From: Ruminococcus sp. UBA3767
GTDB lineage: Bacteria > Bacillota > Clostridia > Oscillospirales > Ruminococcaceae
DNA: 10,014 nt
Direction: 5' to 3'
Assembly: GCA_002371625.1 (NCBI GenBank)
Contig: DFFV01000093.1
Coordinates: 1-10,014, forward strand
The notes under the pieces were generated by a model. It saw nothing but the letters and a program-made list of their open reading frames with translations. It was not told the DNA's origin and ran no database searches. This document shows positions 1 through 6,337 of this stretch, piece by piece (positions within the stretch are counted from its first letter, which is position 1; the number at the start of each line of letters is the position of its first letter). A program made the position numbers and the translations under genes.

Positions 1-172
1 GTGCACGGATGTATTCCCCGACAGTAATACCGCATAGAGCGACAAAGATCCTCTGATAGTAGAATGGAGATAATGCAGCTTTTTTAGCTATCTCCTCAAT
101 ATCAAGTTCGTTCAGCAGATTTTGCTCTATAAAATCAATGGAAGCCTGAAATCCTTCGATCCAGCCTTTCAT
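1..172 (-). CDS. AraC-family transcriptional regulator, N-terminal fragment (partial)
   Basis: This reading frame starts at ATG 172-170 and runs off the left edge of the window, leaving 57 codons. The visible peptide begins MKGWIEGFQASIDFIEQNLL and continues through EEIAKKAALSPFYYQRIFVALCGITVGEYIR. That is the first helix-turn-helix of the AraC/XylS DNA-binding domain placed at the extreme N-terminus, as in regulators that carry a GyrI-like effector domain at the C-terminus; the latter part is outside the window. A good ribosome binding site (GAGGTGA) lies just upstream of the ATG. Two candidate promoters lie farther upstream, the outer one beside a 20-bp palindrome. The family call is firm. 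The effector and the target genes cannot be deduced. Confidence 0.85.
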   Translation of the reverse strand, partial: MKGWIEGFQASIDFIEQNLLNELDIEEIAKKAALSPFYYQRIFVALCGITVGEYIRA

Positions 173-199
173 AACGGTCACCTCATTCCATTCAAATTC

Positions 200-228
200 A
201 TTATATCACATCAGGGCATTTTTGTCCC
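200..228 (-). promoter_or_regulatory. Proximal promoter of the AraC-family gene
   Basis: On the minus strand there is a -10 TATAAT (200-205) preceded by TG at the extended -10 position. A weak -35 GGGACA (223-228) sits 17 bp upstream. Transcription would start about 20 bp before the AraC-type gene's ribosome binding site. This is a sequence match only. Confidence 0.55.
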
Positions 229-282
229 GACTTTTTATGCTCTCTTTGTCGTGCAGCGGTGCAAAACGCAGCGCACTGTCCG

Positions 283-302
283 ATTTTAGTGTACACTAAA
301 AT
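283..302. promoter_or_regulatory. 20-bp perfect palindrome, probable operator
   Basis: ATTTTAGTGTACACTAAAAT is a perfect 20-bp inverted repeat. It begins at the -10 box of the distal minus-strand promoter and covers its likely start point, the usual place for a repressor site. The regulator is unknown. A dimeric TetR-, MarR- or similar-type repressor would fit such a spacer-free palindrome. It is not a terminator, because no GC-rich stem is present. Confidence 0.6.
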
Positions 303-329
303 TATATCAAGACCTGCTGTAAAAGTCAA
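301..329 (-). promoter_or_regulatory. Distal promoter upstream of the AraC-family gene
   Basis: The minus strand reads TTGACT (324-329), 17 bp, TATAAT (301-306), a near-consensus sigma-A promoter. Its product would run toward the AraC-type gene with a leader of roughly 120 nt. The palindrome at 283-302 overlaps its -10/start region, so this promoter is probably the repressed one. Confidence 0.6.
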
Positions 330-364
330 TCAGCGGTCGGTGTGCCCGTGCACTTTTGCAGAAC

Positions 365-386
365 AAATGTTTCACGTGAAACATTT
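365..386. other. parS chromosome-partitioning site (ParB binding site)
   Basis: A perfect 22-bp palindrome contains the 16-mer TGTTTCACGTGAAACA at 368-383. This matches the known bacterial parS consensus (TGTTNCACGTGAAACA), at which ParB/Spo0J loads onto DNA as a CTP-dependent clamp. In Firmicutes such sites cluster around the replication origin. The site lies in non-coding DNA. Its translated form (MFHVKH on either strand) produces spurious small reading frames here. Confidence 0.9.
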
Positions 387-581
387 CCGGAACGGGCGCA
401 AAAAAATACCCGTTCCCATGTTTTTCACAAGGGAGCGGATAGGCTTGGCAACAAATATAAAAAGCATAAGCAACAGTCTGCGCCTGCAATAATGTATGGG
501 ATGTATTTCAGAAAAGGTGCTGAACGCACGCTTCCCTTACAGGCGGCAGGCTGCTGCCATGCTTTTTACCAAAGGAAAAAA

Positions 582-998
582 CTAATGCGTCACAGGGCTG
601 CTGAATATCTCGATAGTTTCATAGCTTGAGCCGCTGTAGACCTTTGCAGTCATTCTTACATGATACGTTCCGCTTTCAGTGATGCCGCCGACCGAATTCG
701 TAAGGATACCACGATAGAAAACGTAGGTATCGCTCCAGCTGTACAGCTTATACCACCAGCCGCTGCCCAGAGATTTCTCCAGTGCCTGCGTGATCTGTAC
801 CTTTGTGGTTATGTTTGGATAACCTATAACTTCGCTGATACAGGTAGCTGTATTTCCGCTGAAGGTCACCGATGAACTGCAGGAACTTGTATAGCTGTAA
901 TTTGGATGATTCACTTCGGGCACCTTTGCGCTGACACTGAAAGACATGAGCGAAAGCATCATTACAAGCACCACCGTTATGCTCAATGTCTTTTTCAT
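582..998 (-). CDS. Small secreted protein of unknown function
   Basis: The 138-residue protein starts at ATG 998-996, seven bases after an AAAGGGGG ribosome binding site; a longer in-frame start upstream lacks this support. Residues 1-24 form a signal peptide (MKK, a hydrophobic core, then SVSA), with likely cleavage before KVPEV. The mature part of about 114 residues is rich in Ser, Thr, Tyr and Val. It has two cysteines (C40, C53) that may form a disulphide, and a beta-rich pattern ending VRMTAKVYSGSSYETIEIFSS. This resembles small exported proteins common in Clostridia, for which I know no function. It follows the sigma/anti-sigma genes on the same strand, 91 bp after the anti-sigma stop, so it is plausibly part of that regulon. 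Its ribosome binding site lies in a long inverted repeat. Confidence 0.75.
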   Translation of the reverse strand: MKKTLSITVVLVMMLSLMSFSVSAKVPEVNHPNYSYTSSCSSSVTFSGNTATCISEVIGYPNITTKVQITQALEKSLGSGWWYKLYSWSDTYVFYRGILTNSVGGITESGTYHVRMTAKVYSGSSYETIEIFSSPVTH

Positions 999-1000
999 AA

Positions 1001-1080
1001 TAACACCCCCTTTGCAATTTATTTTTCCGGTCATGCTTTACCGTTCAAAAATAATAACATTGCAAAAAGGGGGGTTGTTA
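1001..1080 (-). promoter_or_regulatory. Long inverted repeat covering the ribosome binding site of the secreted-protein gene
   Basis: The arms are 1001-1017 and 1060-1080. In the minus-strand RNA the sequence TAACAACCCCCC...TTTGCAA can pair with TTGCAAA GGGGG TGTTA; all 17 bases of the downstream arm find partners, with about 4 nt bulged in the upstream arm. The G-run is the gene's Shine-Dalgarno sequence, so a folded leader would hide it. Whether this controls translation or only stabilises the mRNA is inference. The upstream arm also contains TGTAAC, which resembles an ECF -35 element. Confidence 0.5.
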
Positions 1081-1089
1081 CAGTTATGT

Positions 1090-1767
1090 TTACTTTTCGG
1101 CTTTTTGCACAGATTTCGCCATAGTGATTAGTTCATCTTTACCAACGTTTGAAGTAATGCAGAAAACATACTCGCCGTTATTCCAGATAAGGTGATAATA
1201 GCCTTTATTATCCGACCAGCCCATTGCTTCGCAGCCGTTTATTTCTACTCGCTCGGTCTCGCAGTCCTCGGTGTTCACGTTTTTATCAAACGCTTCAACT
1301 ACCCACTGCTCAAACATCACGCTTTTGCTGCCGTTTGTATGGTCTATGCTGATGCGCTGTGCAGTTTCGTCGCAATACACAGTTTCAAAGCCGTCTATGC
1401 CGCCGGTTATGCGGTACTTCTCCTTGATAGTTGCGGGATAAACGGTGCTGCTCTGAGGCTCGCTTTTAACATTTGAGCAAGACCTGAACGGAGATGTTAT
1501 AAAGCTAATGAAAGGCTTTCTCAGCGCATCAACGCTCATTACCGCAGTAAAGGCAGTTATAAACACGGCAAGAACGATAACTGCCGCACGCTTCAATGCG
1601 GTATTGACCATAGAATAATAAGGCTTTTTTCTGCGCTTTATCAGCTTTTGCATTTTCTTTTCAAACTGCGGTGAAAAGGTGTGCTCACCCGTGCCCTGCG
1701 CAAGCATCTCCTCATACTCGGGACACAGCGCCCGGGAGATACACTGCTTATATTCTTTTTGTGTCAA
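1090..1767 (-). CDS. Transmembrane anti-sigma factor, DUF4367-type
   Basis: This is a 225-residue protein. Residues 1-58 are cytosolic, charged and probably bind the sigma factor. Residues 60-79 (AAVIVLAVFI...) form one membrane helix. The rest is extracytoplasmic and ends in a DUF4367-like domain (VEINGCEAMGWSDNKGYYHLIWNNGEYVFCI to DELITMAKSV). The start is TTG at 1767-1765: the sigma stop and this start share TTGA, and a strong GGAGGTGA lies a few bases upstream inside the sigma gene. No ATG nearby is as well placed. The overlap implies translational coupling and balanced amounts of the two partners. The expected role is to hold the sigma factor at the membrane until an envelope signal is sensed; the signal is unknown. 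Confidence 0.8.
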   Translation of the reverse strand: MTQKEYKQCISRALCPEYEEMLAQGTGEHTFSPQFEKKMQKLIKRRKKPYYSMVNTALKRAAVIVLAVFITAFTAVMSVDALRKPFISFITSPFRSCSNVKSEPQSSTVYPATIKEKYRITGGIDGFETVYCDETAQRISIDHTNGSKSVMFEQWVVEAFDKNVNTEDCETERVEINGCEAMGWSDNKGYYHLIWNNGEYVFCITSNVGKDELITMAKSVQKAEK

Positions 1768-2297
1768 CTGCCATCACCTCCCGTAAGGATGCTTTTCAGC
1801 ATTTTTCTTGCTCTGTGTGCTTTTACACGCACCAGGTTTTCGGAAATGCCGAGCAGCTTTGCGGTTTCCTTTGCGCTGAAGTCCCGAAGCTCATAAAGGA
1901 AGATGATATCCTTATACTCCTGCGGCAACTGCTTTATTGCCTGAATGAGCGCTTCTTTATCATCTGCGCAGGCTATGACATCTTCACTTGTCACCGTTTC
2001 ATCCAGTGCTGCTGTTCGCTGAGCGATAGTTTTATTTTTATTATAAATATTTATCGCTGCATTTCTACAAATAATAACAAGATAGGCAGTTAATTCATTA
2101 CAAGGTATATCTGAAACTTTTTTGAAGTTATTTGCAATATTTATAAATGCGTTTTGCAGGGCATCCTCGGAATCCTGCTCGTTATGCAGGATACTAAAGG
2201 CGACACGGTAGAGCTGCTGCTTATATTTTATGTAAAGCTGTTCAAAATCGGGCAGGTCGCTTTCATCGACCAGAGCCATATAAATCATCGGCAGCAT
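1764..2297 (-). CDS. ECF-type RNA polymerase sigma factor
   Basis: The 177-residue protein has sigma region 2 at about residues 20-88 (FEQLYIKYKQQLYRVAFSIL, then QDSEDALQNAFINIANNF) and region 4 at about 115-172 (LPQEYKDIIFLYELRDFSAKETAKLLGISENLVRVKAHRARKML). It lacks sigma regions 1 and 3, which defines the ECF group. The ATG at 2297 has AAGAGGTGA upstream; other Met codons at residues 4 and 7 are possible. The short N-terminal leader before region 2 is typical of the clostridial branch that pairs with DUF4367 anti-sigma factors. It heads an operon with the overlapping anti-sigma gene and probably the small secreted protein. A sigma-A promoter lies upstream. The regulon and inducing signal cannot be read from the sequence. 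Confidence 0.9.
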   Translation of the reverse strand: MLPMIYMALVDESDLPDFEQLYIKYKQQLYRVAFSILHNEQDSEDALQNAFINIANNFKKVSDIPCNELTAYLVIICRNAAINIYNKNKTIAQRTAALDETVTSEDVIACADDKEALIQAIKQLPQEYKDIIFLYELRDFSAKETAKLLGISENLVRVKAHRARKMLKSILTGGDGS

Positions 2298-2329
2298 CCT
2301 GTCACCTCTTTCGTGAAAAAGTCGGGGAT

Positions 2330-2358
2330 ATTATACCACAAAAGCAGGTATATTGCAA
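2330..2358 (-). promoter_or_regulatory. Sigma-A promoter of the sigma/anti-sigma operon
   Basis: The minus strand reads TTGCAA (2353-2358), a 17-bp spacer, then TATAAT (2330-2335), followed about 20 bp later by the AAGAGGTGA ribosome binding site. The operon therefore seems to be started by the housekeeping sigma factor. No obvious autoregulatory ECF promoter is seen here. Confidence 0.7.
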
Positions 2359-2366
2359 GCGGTGAC

Positions 2367-2406
2367 ACAAAAAACACCTGCTCGGAGCTTGCTCCCGGCA
2401 GGTGTT
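2367..2406 (-). terminator. Rho-independent terminator of the CMD/cupin gene
   Basis: A 9-bp stem (GCAGGTGTT 2398-2406 with AACACCTGC 2373-2381) is topped by a short inner stem (GGAG/CTCC). On the minus strand it is followed by a T-run (2369-2374). It begins 6 bases after the stop codon of the minus-strand gene ending at 2412. Confidence 0.85.
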
Positions 2407-2411
2407 AGTTT

Positions 2412-3167
2412 TTATTTGAGTTTGCAGTAATCCTCATCGGAAACGGCTTCGCACCACTGTGTAGTGCAATCCTCTCCGGGCACCTCTATCGCAAGGTGTG
2501 AGAACCAGCTGTCAGGTGCAGCGCCATGCCAGTGCTTGACACCTGCGGGAATGTTTACGATGCTTCCCGGCAGCAGCTCGACAGCTTCCTTTTCCCACTC
2601 CTGATAATATCCTCTGCCGCCTATGCAGATAAGCATCTGTCCGCCGCCGCTTTTTGCATCGTGGATATGCCAGTTGTTGCGGCAGGACGGTTCAAAGGTG
2701 ACATTGAAAACGGGTATCTGCTCGGTGGAAACGGGAGCAAGGTAGCTGTTGCCGACAAAGTACTGTCCGTAGGGGTTAGGTTCGCCTATCGGGAAAAAGA
2801 TAGATGCGGCATACTTTTCTTTCTCGGTTACTGCTCCTGTCTGCTCGTTCCAGACATCTTTTGCGAGGCGGAAAACTGCCCAGGCTTTCGGCCAGCCGAC
2901 ATACATTGCAGCGTGCGTGATGATAGCTGCTATCTCCTCTTTGGTCACGCCGTTTGCCTTGGCATTGGCAAGATGATAGGAAAGCGAGGAATCGGTCATT
3001 CCCGATGCCATAAGCGAGACAACGGTGATGATACATCTTGTTTTAACGCTTATCGCCGGGTCGTTCCACACTTCTCCGAAAAGGACATCATCATTGAGGT
3101 GCGCAAACATCGGTGCGAAATCACCAAGCTGCTCTCTTCCTGCGGTCTGGGTTATTTTTTTGCTCAT
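2412..3167 (-). CDS. Carboxymuconolactone decarboxylase-like / cupin fusion protein
   Basis: The 251-residue protein starts at ATG 3167-3165, 8 bases after AGGAG; a GTG three codons earlier lies inside that ribosome binding site and is rejected. Residues about 22-105 match the carboxymuconolactone decarboxylase (CMD/AhpD-like) helical fold (VWNDPAISVKTRCIITVVSL... to EEIAAIITHAAMYVGWPKAW). There is a single Cys (C45) and H85, but no CxxC, so it is not a classical AhpD peroxidase. Residues about 140-230 are a cupin barrel: NNWHIH (H167, H169), Q177 in the usual Glu position, and PAGVKHWH (H212), a probable metal site. The substrate is unknown; an aromatic-degradation role is not supported because no such pathway is nearby. 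It has its own promoter and terminator and is divergent from an XRE/zinc-ribbon regulator. Confidence 0.85.
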   Translation of the reverse strand: MSKKITQTAGREQLGDFAPMFAHLNDDVLFGEVWNDPAISVKTRCIITVVSLMASGMTDSSLSYHLANAKANGVTKEEIAAIITHAAMYVGWPKAWAVFRLAKDVWNEQTGAVTEKEKYAASIFFPIGEPNPYGQYFVGNSYLAPVSTEQIPVFNVTFEPSCRNNWHIHDAKSGGGQMLICIGGRGYYQEWEKEAVELLPGSIVNIPAGVKHWHGAAPDSWFSHLAIEVPGEDCTTQWCEAVSDEDYCKLK

Positions 3168-3225
3168 AATTATCACTCCTGTATCAAAGCTTTATTTCAC
3201 TCGGAAAAACACTTTCTCTTTTATT

Positions 3226-3254
3226 ATGATAGCACAGCTCGCCTCAAATTACAA
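3226..3254 (-). promoter_or_regulatory. Promoter of the CMD/cupin gene
   Basis: The minus strand reads TTGTAA (3249-3254), 17 bp, TATCAT (3226-3231), giving a leader of about 50 nt before the ATG. It lies back to back with the promoter of the divergent regulator, with about 60 bp between the two -35 boxes, so control by that regulator is possible. Confidence 0.6.
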
Positions 3255-3313
3255 ATACTTATGTTAAATAGCCTTCTATGCTTGTGGGTTATACCGCCGC
3301 AACAGCAGGTTGC

Positions 3314-3343
3314 TTGACCGCAGGCAATGAGATGTGCTATACT
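3314..3343 (+). promoter_or_regulatory. Promoter of the XRE/zinc-ribbon regulator gene
   Basis: TTGACC (3314-3319), an 18-bp spacer and TATACT (3338-3343) with an extended -10 TG at 3335-3336. The leader is only about 17 nt and contains the AAGGAGG ribosome binding site. A short inverted repeat (GCAAC...GTTGC) just upstream of the -35 could be an operator. Confidence 0.6.
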
Positions 3344-3366
3344 TAGCTACAAGGAGGGATGAGATA

Positions 3367-3810
3367 ATGGAAACTAAAGATGTAATACTTGAGCTTCGCA
3401 CAAAGGCAGGGCTTTCACAGGAGGAGCTTGCGGAAAAGGTGTTTGTTACAAGGCAGGCGGTGAGCCGCTGGGAAACAGGTGAAACTGTTCCGAACACGGA
3501 TACGCTGAAGCTGCTCTCGGGATTGTTCGATGTTTCTATCAACACGCTTCTGGGCTCTCCGAGGCAGCTTATCTGCCAGTGCTGCGGTATGCCGCTGAAC
3601 GACTCGATAACAAGCCGTGAGCCTGACGGTTCGTTCAACGATGATTACTGCAAGTGGTGCTATACGGACGGAAAATTCACTTACTCAAATATGAATGATC
3701 TGATAGACGTATGCGTTAAAAACATGGCAGGTCCCGAGCATTCGGAGGCTGAGGTAAGGGCTTATCTTGAGGGAATGATCCCTGCGCTGGAGCACTGGAA
3801 AAAGGCATAG
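3367..3810 (+). CDS. HTH-XRE regulator with C-terminal zinc ribbon
   Basis: This 147-residue protein starts at ATG 3367, 9 bases after AAGGAGG; an upstream in-frame start lies in the promoter and is rejected. Residues 5-60 are a Cro/CI-type helix-turn-helix (LRTKAGLSQEELAEKVFVTR, then QAVSRWETGETVPNTDTLKLL). Residues 68-145 match the putative zinc-ribbon domain seen behind XRE heads in Clostridia, with C70-x2-C73 (CQCCGMPL) and C95-x2-C98 (YCKWCY) as likely zinc ligands. The C-terminal helical tail ends EGMIPALEHWKKA. It is divergent from the CMD/cupin gene and may regulate it. The ribbon could sense zinc or thiol state, or be purely structural; nothing here decides this. Confidence 0.85.
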   Translation: METKDVILELRTKAGLSQEELAEKVFVTRQAVSRWETGETVPNTDTLKLLSGLFDVSINTLLGSPRQLICQCCGMPLNDSITSREPDGSFNDDYCKWCYTDGKFTYSNMNDLIDVCVKNMAGPEHSEAEVRAYLEGMIPALEHWKKA

Positions 3811-3815
3811 ACGAT

Positions 3816-3860
3816 AAAAAGGACGGGGCTGCGCAAAGTGCGTAGTTTCCCGTCCTTTTT
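3816..3860. terminator. Bidirectional Rho-independent terminator between convergent genes
   Basis: The stem AAAAAGGACGGG (3816-3827) pairs perfectly with CCCGTCCTTTTT (3849-3860). An inner stem CTGCGCA/TGCGTAG (one wobble pair) closes on AAG. A/T tracts on both sides let it serve the plus-strand regulator gene (stop at 3810) and the minus-strand ATPase gene (stop at 3893). Confidence 0.92.
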
Positions 3861-3892
3861 GAGTAGAATAAAGTATAGTATCAGAGGCAGTT

Positions 3893-5980
3893 TTATTTAT
3901 CCTCGTCCTCCAGGTAATTTCTCATGCTTGCAAGTGCTATGGCTACTGTTGAGGAATTATGCAGCAGTGCTGAAAGAGAGGGAGTTATCACTCCGAATGC
4001 ACCAAGCAGCATAAGAGCTGCATTGAAGCTGATGATGGTGCGGTAGTTCTTTCCTATGCGCTTCATCAGCTTCTCGCTGATCTTTCGCAGCGCAAGCAGG
4101 CAATAAAGATCCTGTGCAGATATGGTTATATCGGCTATCTCTCTTGCTATCGCTGCGCCAGAGCTTATAGCGATGCCTGCATCTGCCTGTGAGAGCGCAG
4201 GTGAATCGTTGACGCCGTCGCCTATCATTATGACCTTGCTGCCCTTGCTGCGCCTTTGCTGAATGAACTGCGCTTTATCCTCGGGCAGCACTTCGTAATA
4301 AAAGTCATCGATGCCGACAGCTGCGGCGACCGACCTTGCGGTACGTTCGCTGTCGCCCGTCATCATGACAACATTTTTTATGCCAAGCTCACGCAGCTCG
4401 GATATGACCTGCACGGCTTCTTCCCTGAGGGGATCCTCTATGCAGATAACGGCTGCAAGTGTTCCGCCGACTGCAAGAAACAGGTGCGAATACTGCGAAG
4501 GCAGGGTATCGAACTTTTCCTGCTCGCCCTTTGGAACTTCACACTTTTCGTCTTCAAAAACAAAATGGTAGCTGCCGATGACTGCTTTTTTGCCGTCGAC
4601 CGTGCTTGATATGCCGTGTGCGACGACATACTCTACTGTGGAGTGTCTTTCCTCGTGGTCAAGTTCTCTCAGCCTTGCCTCTTCAACAACTGCATTGGCT
4701 ATCGAATGAGGATAGTGCTCCTCAAGGCAGGCTGCAAGGCGAAGCATCTCGCTTTCCTCATTTCCGCCGAAGGTAACTATCTGTGCGACACGGGGCGAGG
4801 AGTGAGTGAGGGTGCCTGTTTTATCAAAGACGATAGTATCTGCCTGTGCGACAGCTTCAAGGAATTTTCCGCCTTTGACGGTAATTCCCTTTGCGGTGCA
4901 CTCACGCATTGCGCTGATGACAGAGATAGGCATTGCCAGCTTTAATGCACACGAAAAATCTACCATAAGGATAGACATTGCCTTCATCGCATTTCGTGTG
5001 AGAAGATATGTCAGCACCGTTGCACCAAGGCAATAGGGAACGAGCTTATCGGCAAGCGTTGAGGCTTTGCTCTCGGCTGCTGATTTGAGCTTTTCGGATT
5101 CCTCTATCATCTTTACGATGCGGTCGTACTTTCCTCTTCCCGAGACCTTATCGACTTTTATCACAAGGCTGCCGTCCTCAACGACTGTGCCTGCATAGAC
5201 ATAGCTGCCCTGCGCCTTATGCACCGGCAGGCTCTCGCCCGTCAGCGATGACTGGTTGACCGCAGCTTCGCCCGATACCACGATACTGTCAAGGGGTATC
5301 ATGCTGCCTGTGCGCACGATAAGCTCATCGCCTTTTGCAACGTCATTAACGGGAACAAGTACATCGCCCTGCGGTTTATGCAGCCACACCTTATCCACGC
5401 CAAGCGACATTACACTTGCGAGCTCATCGACAGATTTTTTGCGTGTCCAGTCTTCAAGCATCTCGCCCACGCTGAGCATGAACATGACCGAGGCTGCGGT
5501 CTTTTGCTCACCCCTTATGAGCGAAACGGTTATTGCTGTTGCATCAAGCACGCTGACTTCAAGTCTTCCTTTTAATATACATTTAAGCGCTTCCCTGACA
5601 TAGCGCAGAGCATAGAAAATGCTCATTGCAAACTGCAGCGGTGCAGGCAGCAGAAGATTTCTCACATAGCGCATTGCTACCGCTTTGATGAGCTTATCCT
5701 CAAACTCTCTGTCAAGCTCTCTGCCCGTATGCTCGGGAACAAGTGCGATGGCTGTCTTATCCTCGTAGGAGAACCTTGCGAGCGCTTTTATAACGCTTTG
5801 CCTTTTGCCCTTGTAGCATATTACCGCATCACCTGTTCTGTCAAAGACTTTAACGGTCTTTACAAAAGGCTTTGCACGCAGATAGTATTCAAGTATATCT
5901 GCCTGATGCATTGACATAAAGGGACGCATCACATGGACACGGATACGCCCTTTACTTTCATGTAAAATACTGCATCTCAT
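3893..5980 (-). CDS. P1B-6-type heavy-metal P-type ATPase, FezB-like (probable iron transporter)
   Basis: The 695-residue protein has all P-type ATPase landmarks: actuator TGES (247-250), phosphorylation motif DKTGT (386-390, Asp386), TGD (541-543) and GDGVNDSPAL (587-596). Instead of the CPC or SPC motif of copper, zinc and cobalt pumps, the membrane motif is DFSCALKLAMP with SCA at 343-345, the hallmark reported for the P1B-6 group. The HP locus reads YPHSIA (424-428), so Ser replaces Pro. The N-terminus (HESKGRIRVHVMRP, residues about 1-70) resembles a heavy-metal-associated domain lacking CxxC. P1B-6 pumps are the signature enzymes (FezB) of ferrosome gene clusters, where they load iron into membrane compartments. 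It overlaps the small upstream gene by one base (TAATG) and has only a weak ribosome binding site, so translation is probably coupled. Iron as substrate is inferred from the family. Confidence 0.85.
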   Translation of the reverse strand: MRCSILHESKGRIRVHVMRPFMSMHQADILEYYLRAKPFVKTVKVFDRTGDAVICYKGKRQSVIKALARFSYEDKTAIALVPEHTGRELDREFEDKLIKAVAMRYVRNLLLPAPLQFAMSIFYALRYVREALKCILKGRLEVSVLDATAITVSLIRGEQKTAASVMFMLSVGEMLEDWTRKKSVDELASVMSLGVDKVWLHKPQGDVLVPVNDVAKGDELIVRTGSMIPLDSIVVSGEAAVNQSSLTGESLPVHKAQGSYVYAGTVVEDGSLVIKVDKVSGRGKYDRIVKMIEESEKLKSAAESKASTLADKLVPYCLGATVLTYLLTRNAMKAMSILMVDFSCALKLAMPISVISAMRECTAKGITVKGGKFLEAVAQADTIVFDKTGTLTHSSPRVAQIVTFGGNEESEMLRLAACLEEHYPHSIANAVVEEARLRELDHEERHSTVEYVVAHGISSTVDGKKAVIGSYHFVFEDEKCEVPKGEQEKFDTLPSQYSHLFLAVGGTLAAVICIEDPLREEAVQVISELRELGIKNVVMMTGDSERTARSVAAAVGIDDFYYEVLPEDKAQFIQQRRSKGSKVIMIGDGVNDSPALSQADAGIAISSGAAIAREIADITISAQDLYCLLALRKISEKLMKRIGKNYRTIISFNAALMLLGAFGVITPSLSALLHNSSTVAIALASMRNYLEDEDK

Positions 5981-6255
5981 TACTTTTCGGCTTCGCTTTC
6001 GTCCTCGATGATCTCGGCTTTTGCTTCCTGAGCGGCATGCTTTTTCTCGTTGAGCTGCTTTGCGTCTGCAACGATATCTCCGCAGCCCTCACGGACCTTT
6101 GTAACATCAGTCATTACGCTGTTCTTTGCACGGATAGCTGCTGCTGTGGTATGCACATAAACATTTCTTGCTTCCTTGCTGCCAAGCAGCTTGAAGCCCA
6201 GTGAACCGAAAACCACGCCTCCGACAAAAACTGCTGCATTCTTCACAAAACTCAT
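5980..6255 (-). CDS. Small membrane-anchored DUF6110-like protein, FezA-like candidate
   Basis: The 91-residue protein starts at ATG 6255-6253, 8 bases after AAAGGA; an ATG three codons earlier overlaps that ribosome binding site and is less likely. Residues 5-24 are a hydrophobic, glycine-rich helix (NAAVFVGGVVFGSLGFKLL) with a G-x3-G spacing (G13, G17), as in helices that pack against each other. The rest is helical and charged (SKEARNVYVHTTAAAIRAKN, then a Glu/Lys-rich acidic tail). There is no cleavable signal, so it is likely anchored in the membrane. I recognise the pattern as DUF6110-like, small proteins encoded directly before SCA-motif ATPases. In ferrosome clusters a small membrane protein (FezA) accompanies FezB. 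Equating the two rests on size, topology and context, not on a search. Confidence 0.7.
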   Translation of the reverse strand: MSFVKNAAVFVGGVVFGSLGFKLLGSKEARNVYVHTTAAAIRAKNSVMTDVTKVREGCGDIVADAKQLNEKKHAAQEAKAEIIEDESEAEK

Positions 6256-6303
6256 AATAAACATCCTTTCTTTAATACGGTTTTACGCCGTTTGAGTTTA
6301 GTT

Positions 6304-6321
6304 AGTTAGCTTTGGCTAACT
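6304..6321. promoter_or_regulatory. Inverted-repeat operator in the leader of the fezA/fezB-like operon
   Basis: AGTTAGC (6304-6310), TTTG, GCTAACT (6315-6321) form a perfect 7-bp inverted repeat. It lies about 30-50 bp downstream of the promoter's expected start point. The TTAG...CTAA layout recalls DtxR/IdeR-family metal-regulator boxes. Nearly the same sequence stands before the ABC transporter gene at 8969-8985. An RNA hairpin function is the main alternative. Confidence 0.6.
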
Positions 6322-6337
6322 TTTTGCTTTAAAAATC

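Larger units (their letters stand above)
173..581. other. Gene-free stretch of about 400 bp
   Basis: Besides the two promoters, the palindrome and parS, this stretch holds an 8-bp inverted repeat (GGAACGGG 389-396 with CCCGTTCC 409-416, A-rich 12-nt loop) three bases right of the parS palindrome, followed on the plus strand by TTTTT at 421-425. It also holds a short hairpin around 545-558. No reading frame here has both a ribosome binding site and a credible protein. I see no clear terminator for the secreted-protein gene that ends at 582. Confidence 0.6.

Noticed and set aside
389..425. Possible terminator on the plus strand (GGAACGGG/CCCGTTCC followed by TTTTT)
   Set aside because: No plus-strand gene lies upstream, and the T-run starts only four bases after the stem. 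It is reported only as an inverted repeat.
259..629. Plus- and minus-strand reading frames of 60-95 codons across the parS region containing MFHVKH
   Set aside because: MFHVKH is simply translated parS sequence. There is no ribosome binding site and the products resemble no protein family.
2526..3317. A 263-codon plus-strand reading frame
   Set aside because: It lies opposite the CMD/cupin gene, whose domains are clear. The plus-strand product is Cys-rich with no recognisable domain, and it runs through the promoter region.
5256..5603. A 115-codon plus-strand reading frame rich in Ser and Thr
   Set aside because: It is antisense to the P-type ATPase and has no family features.
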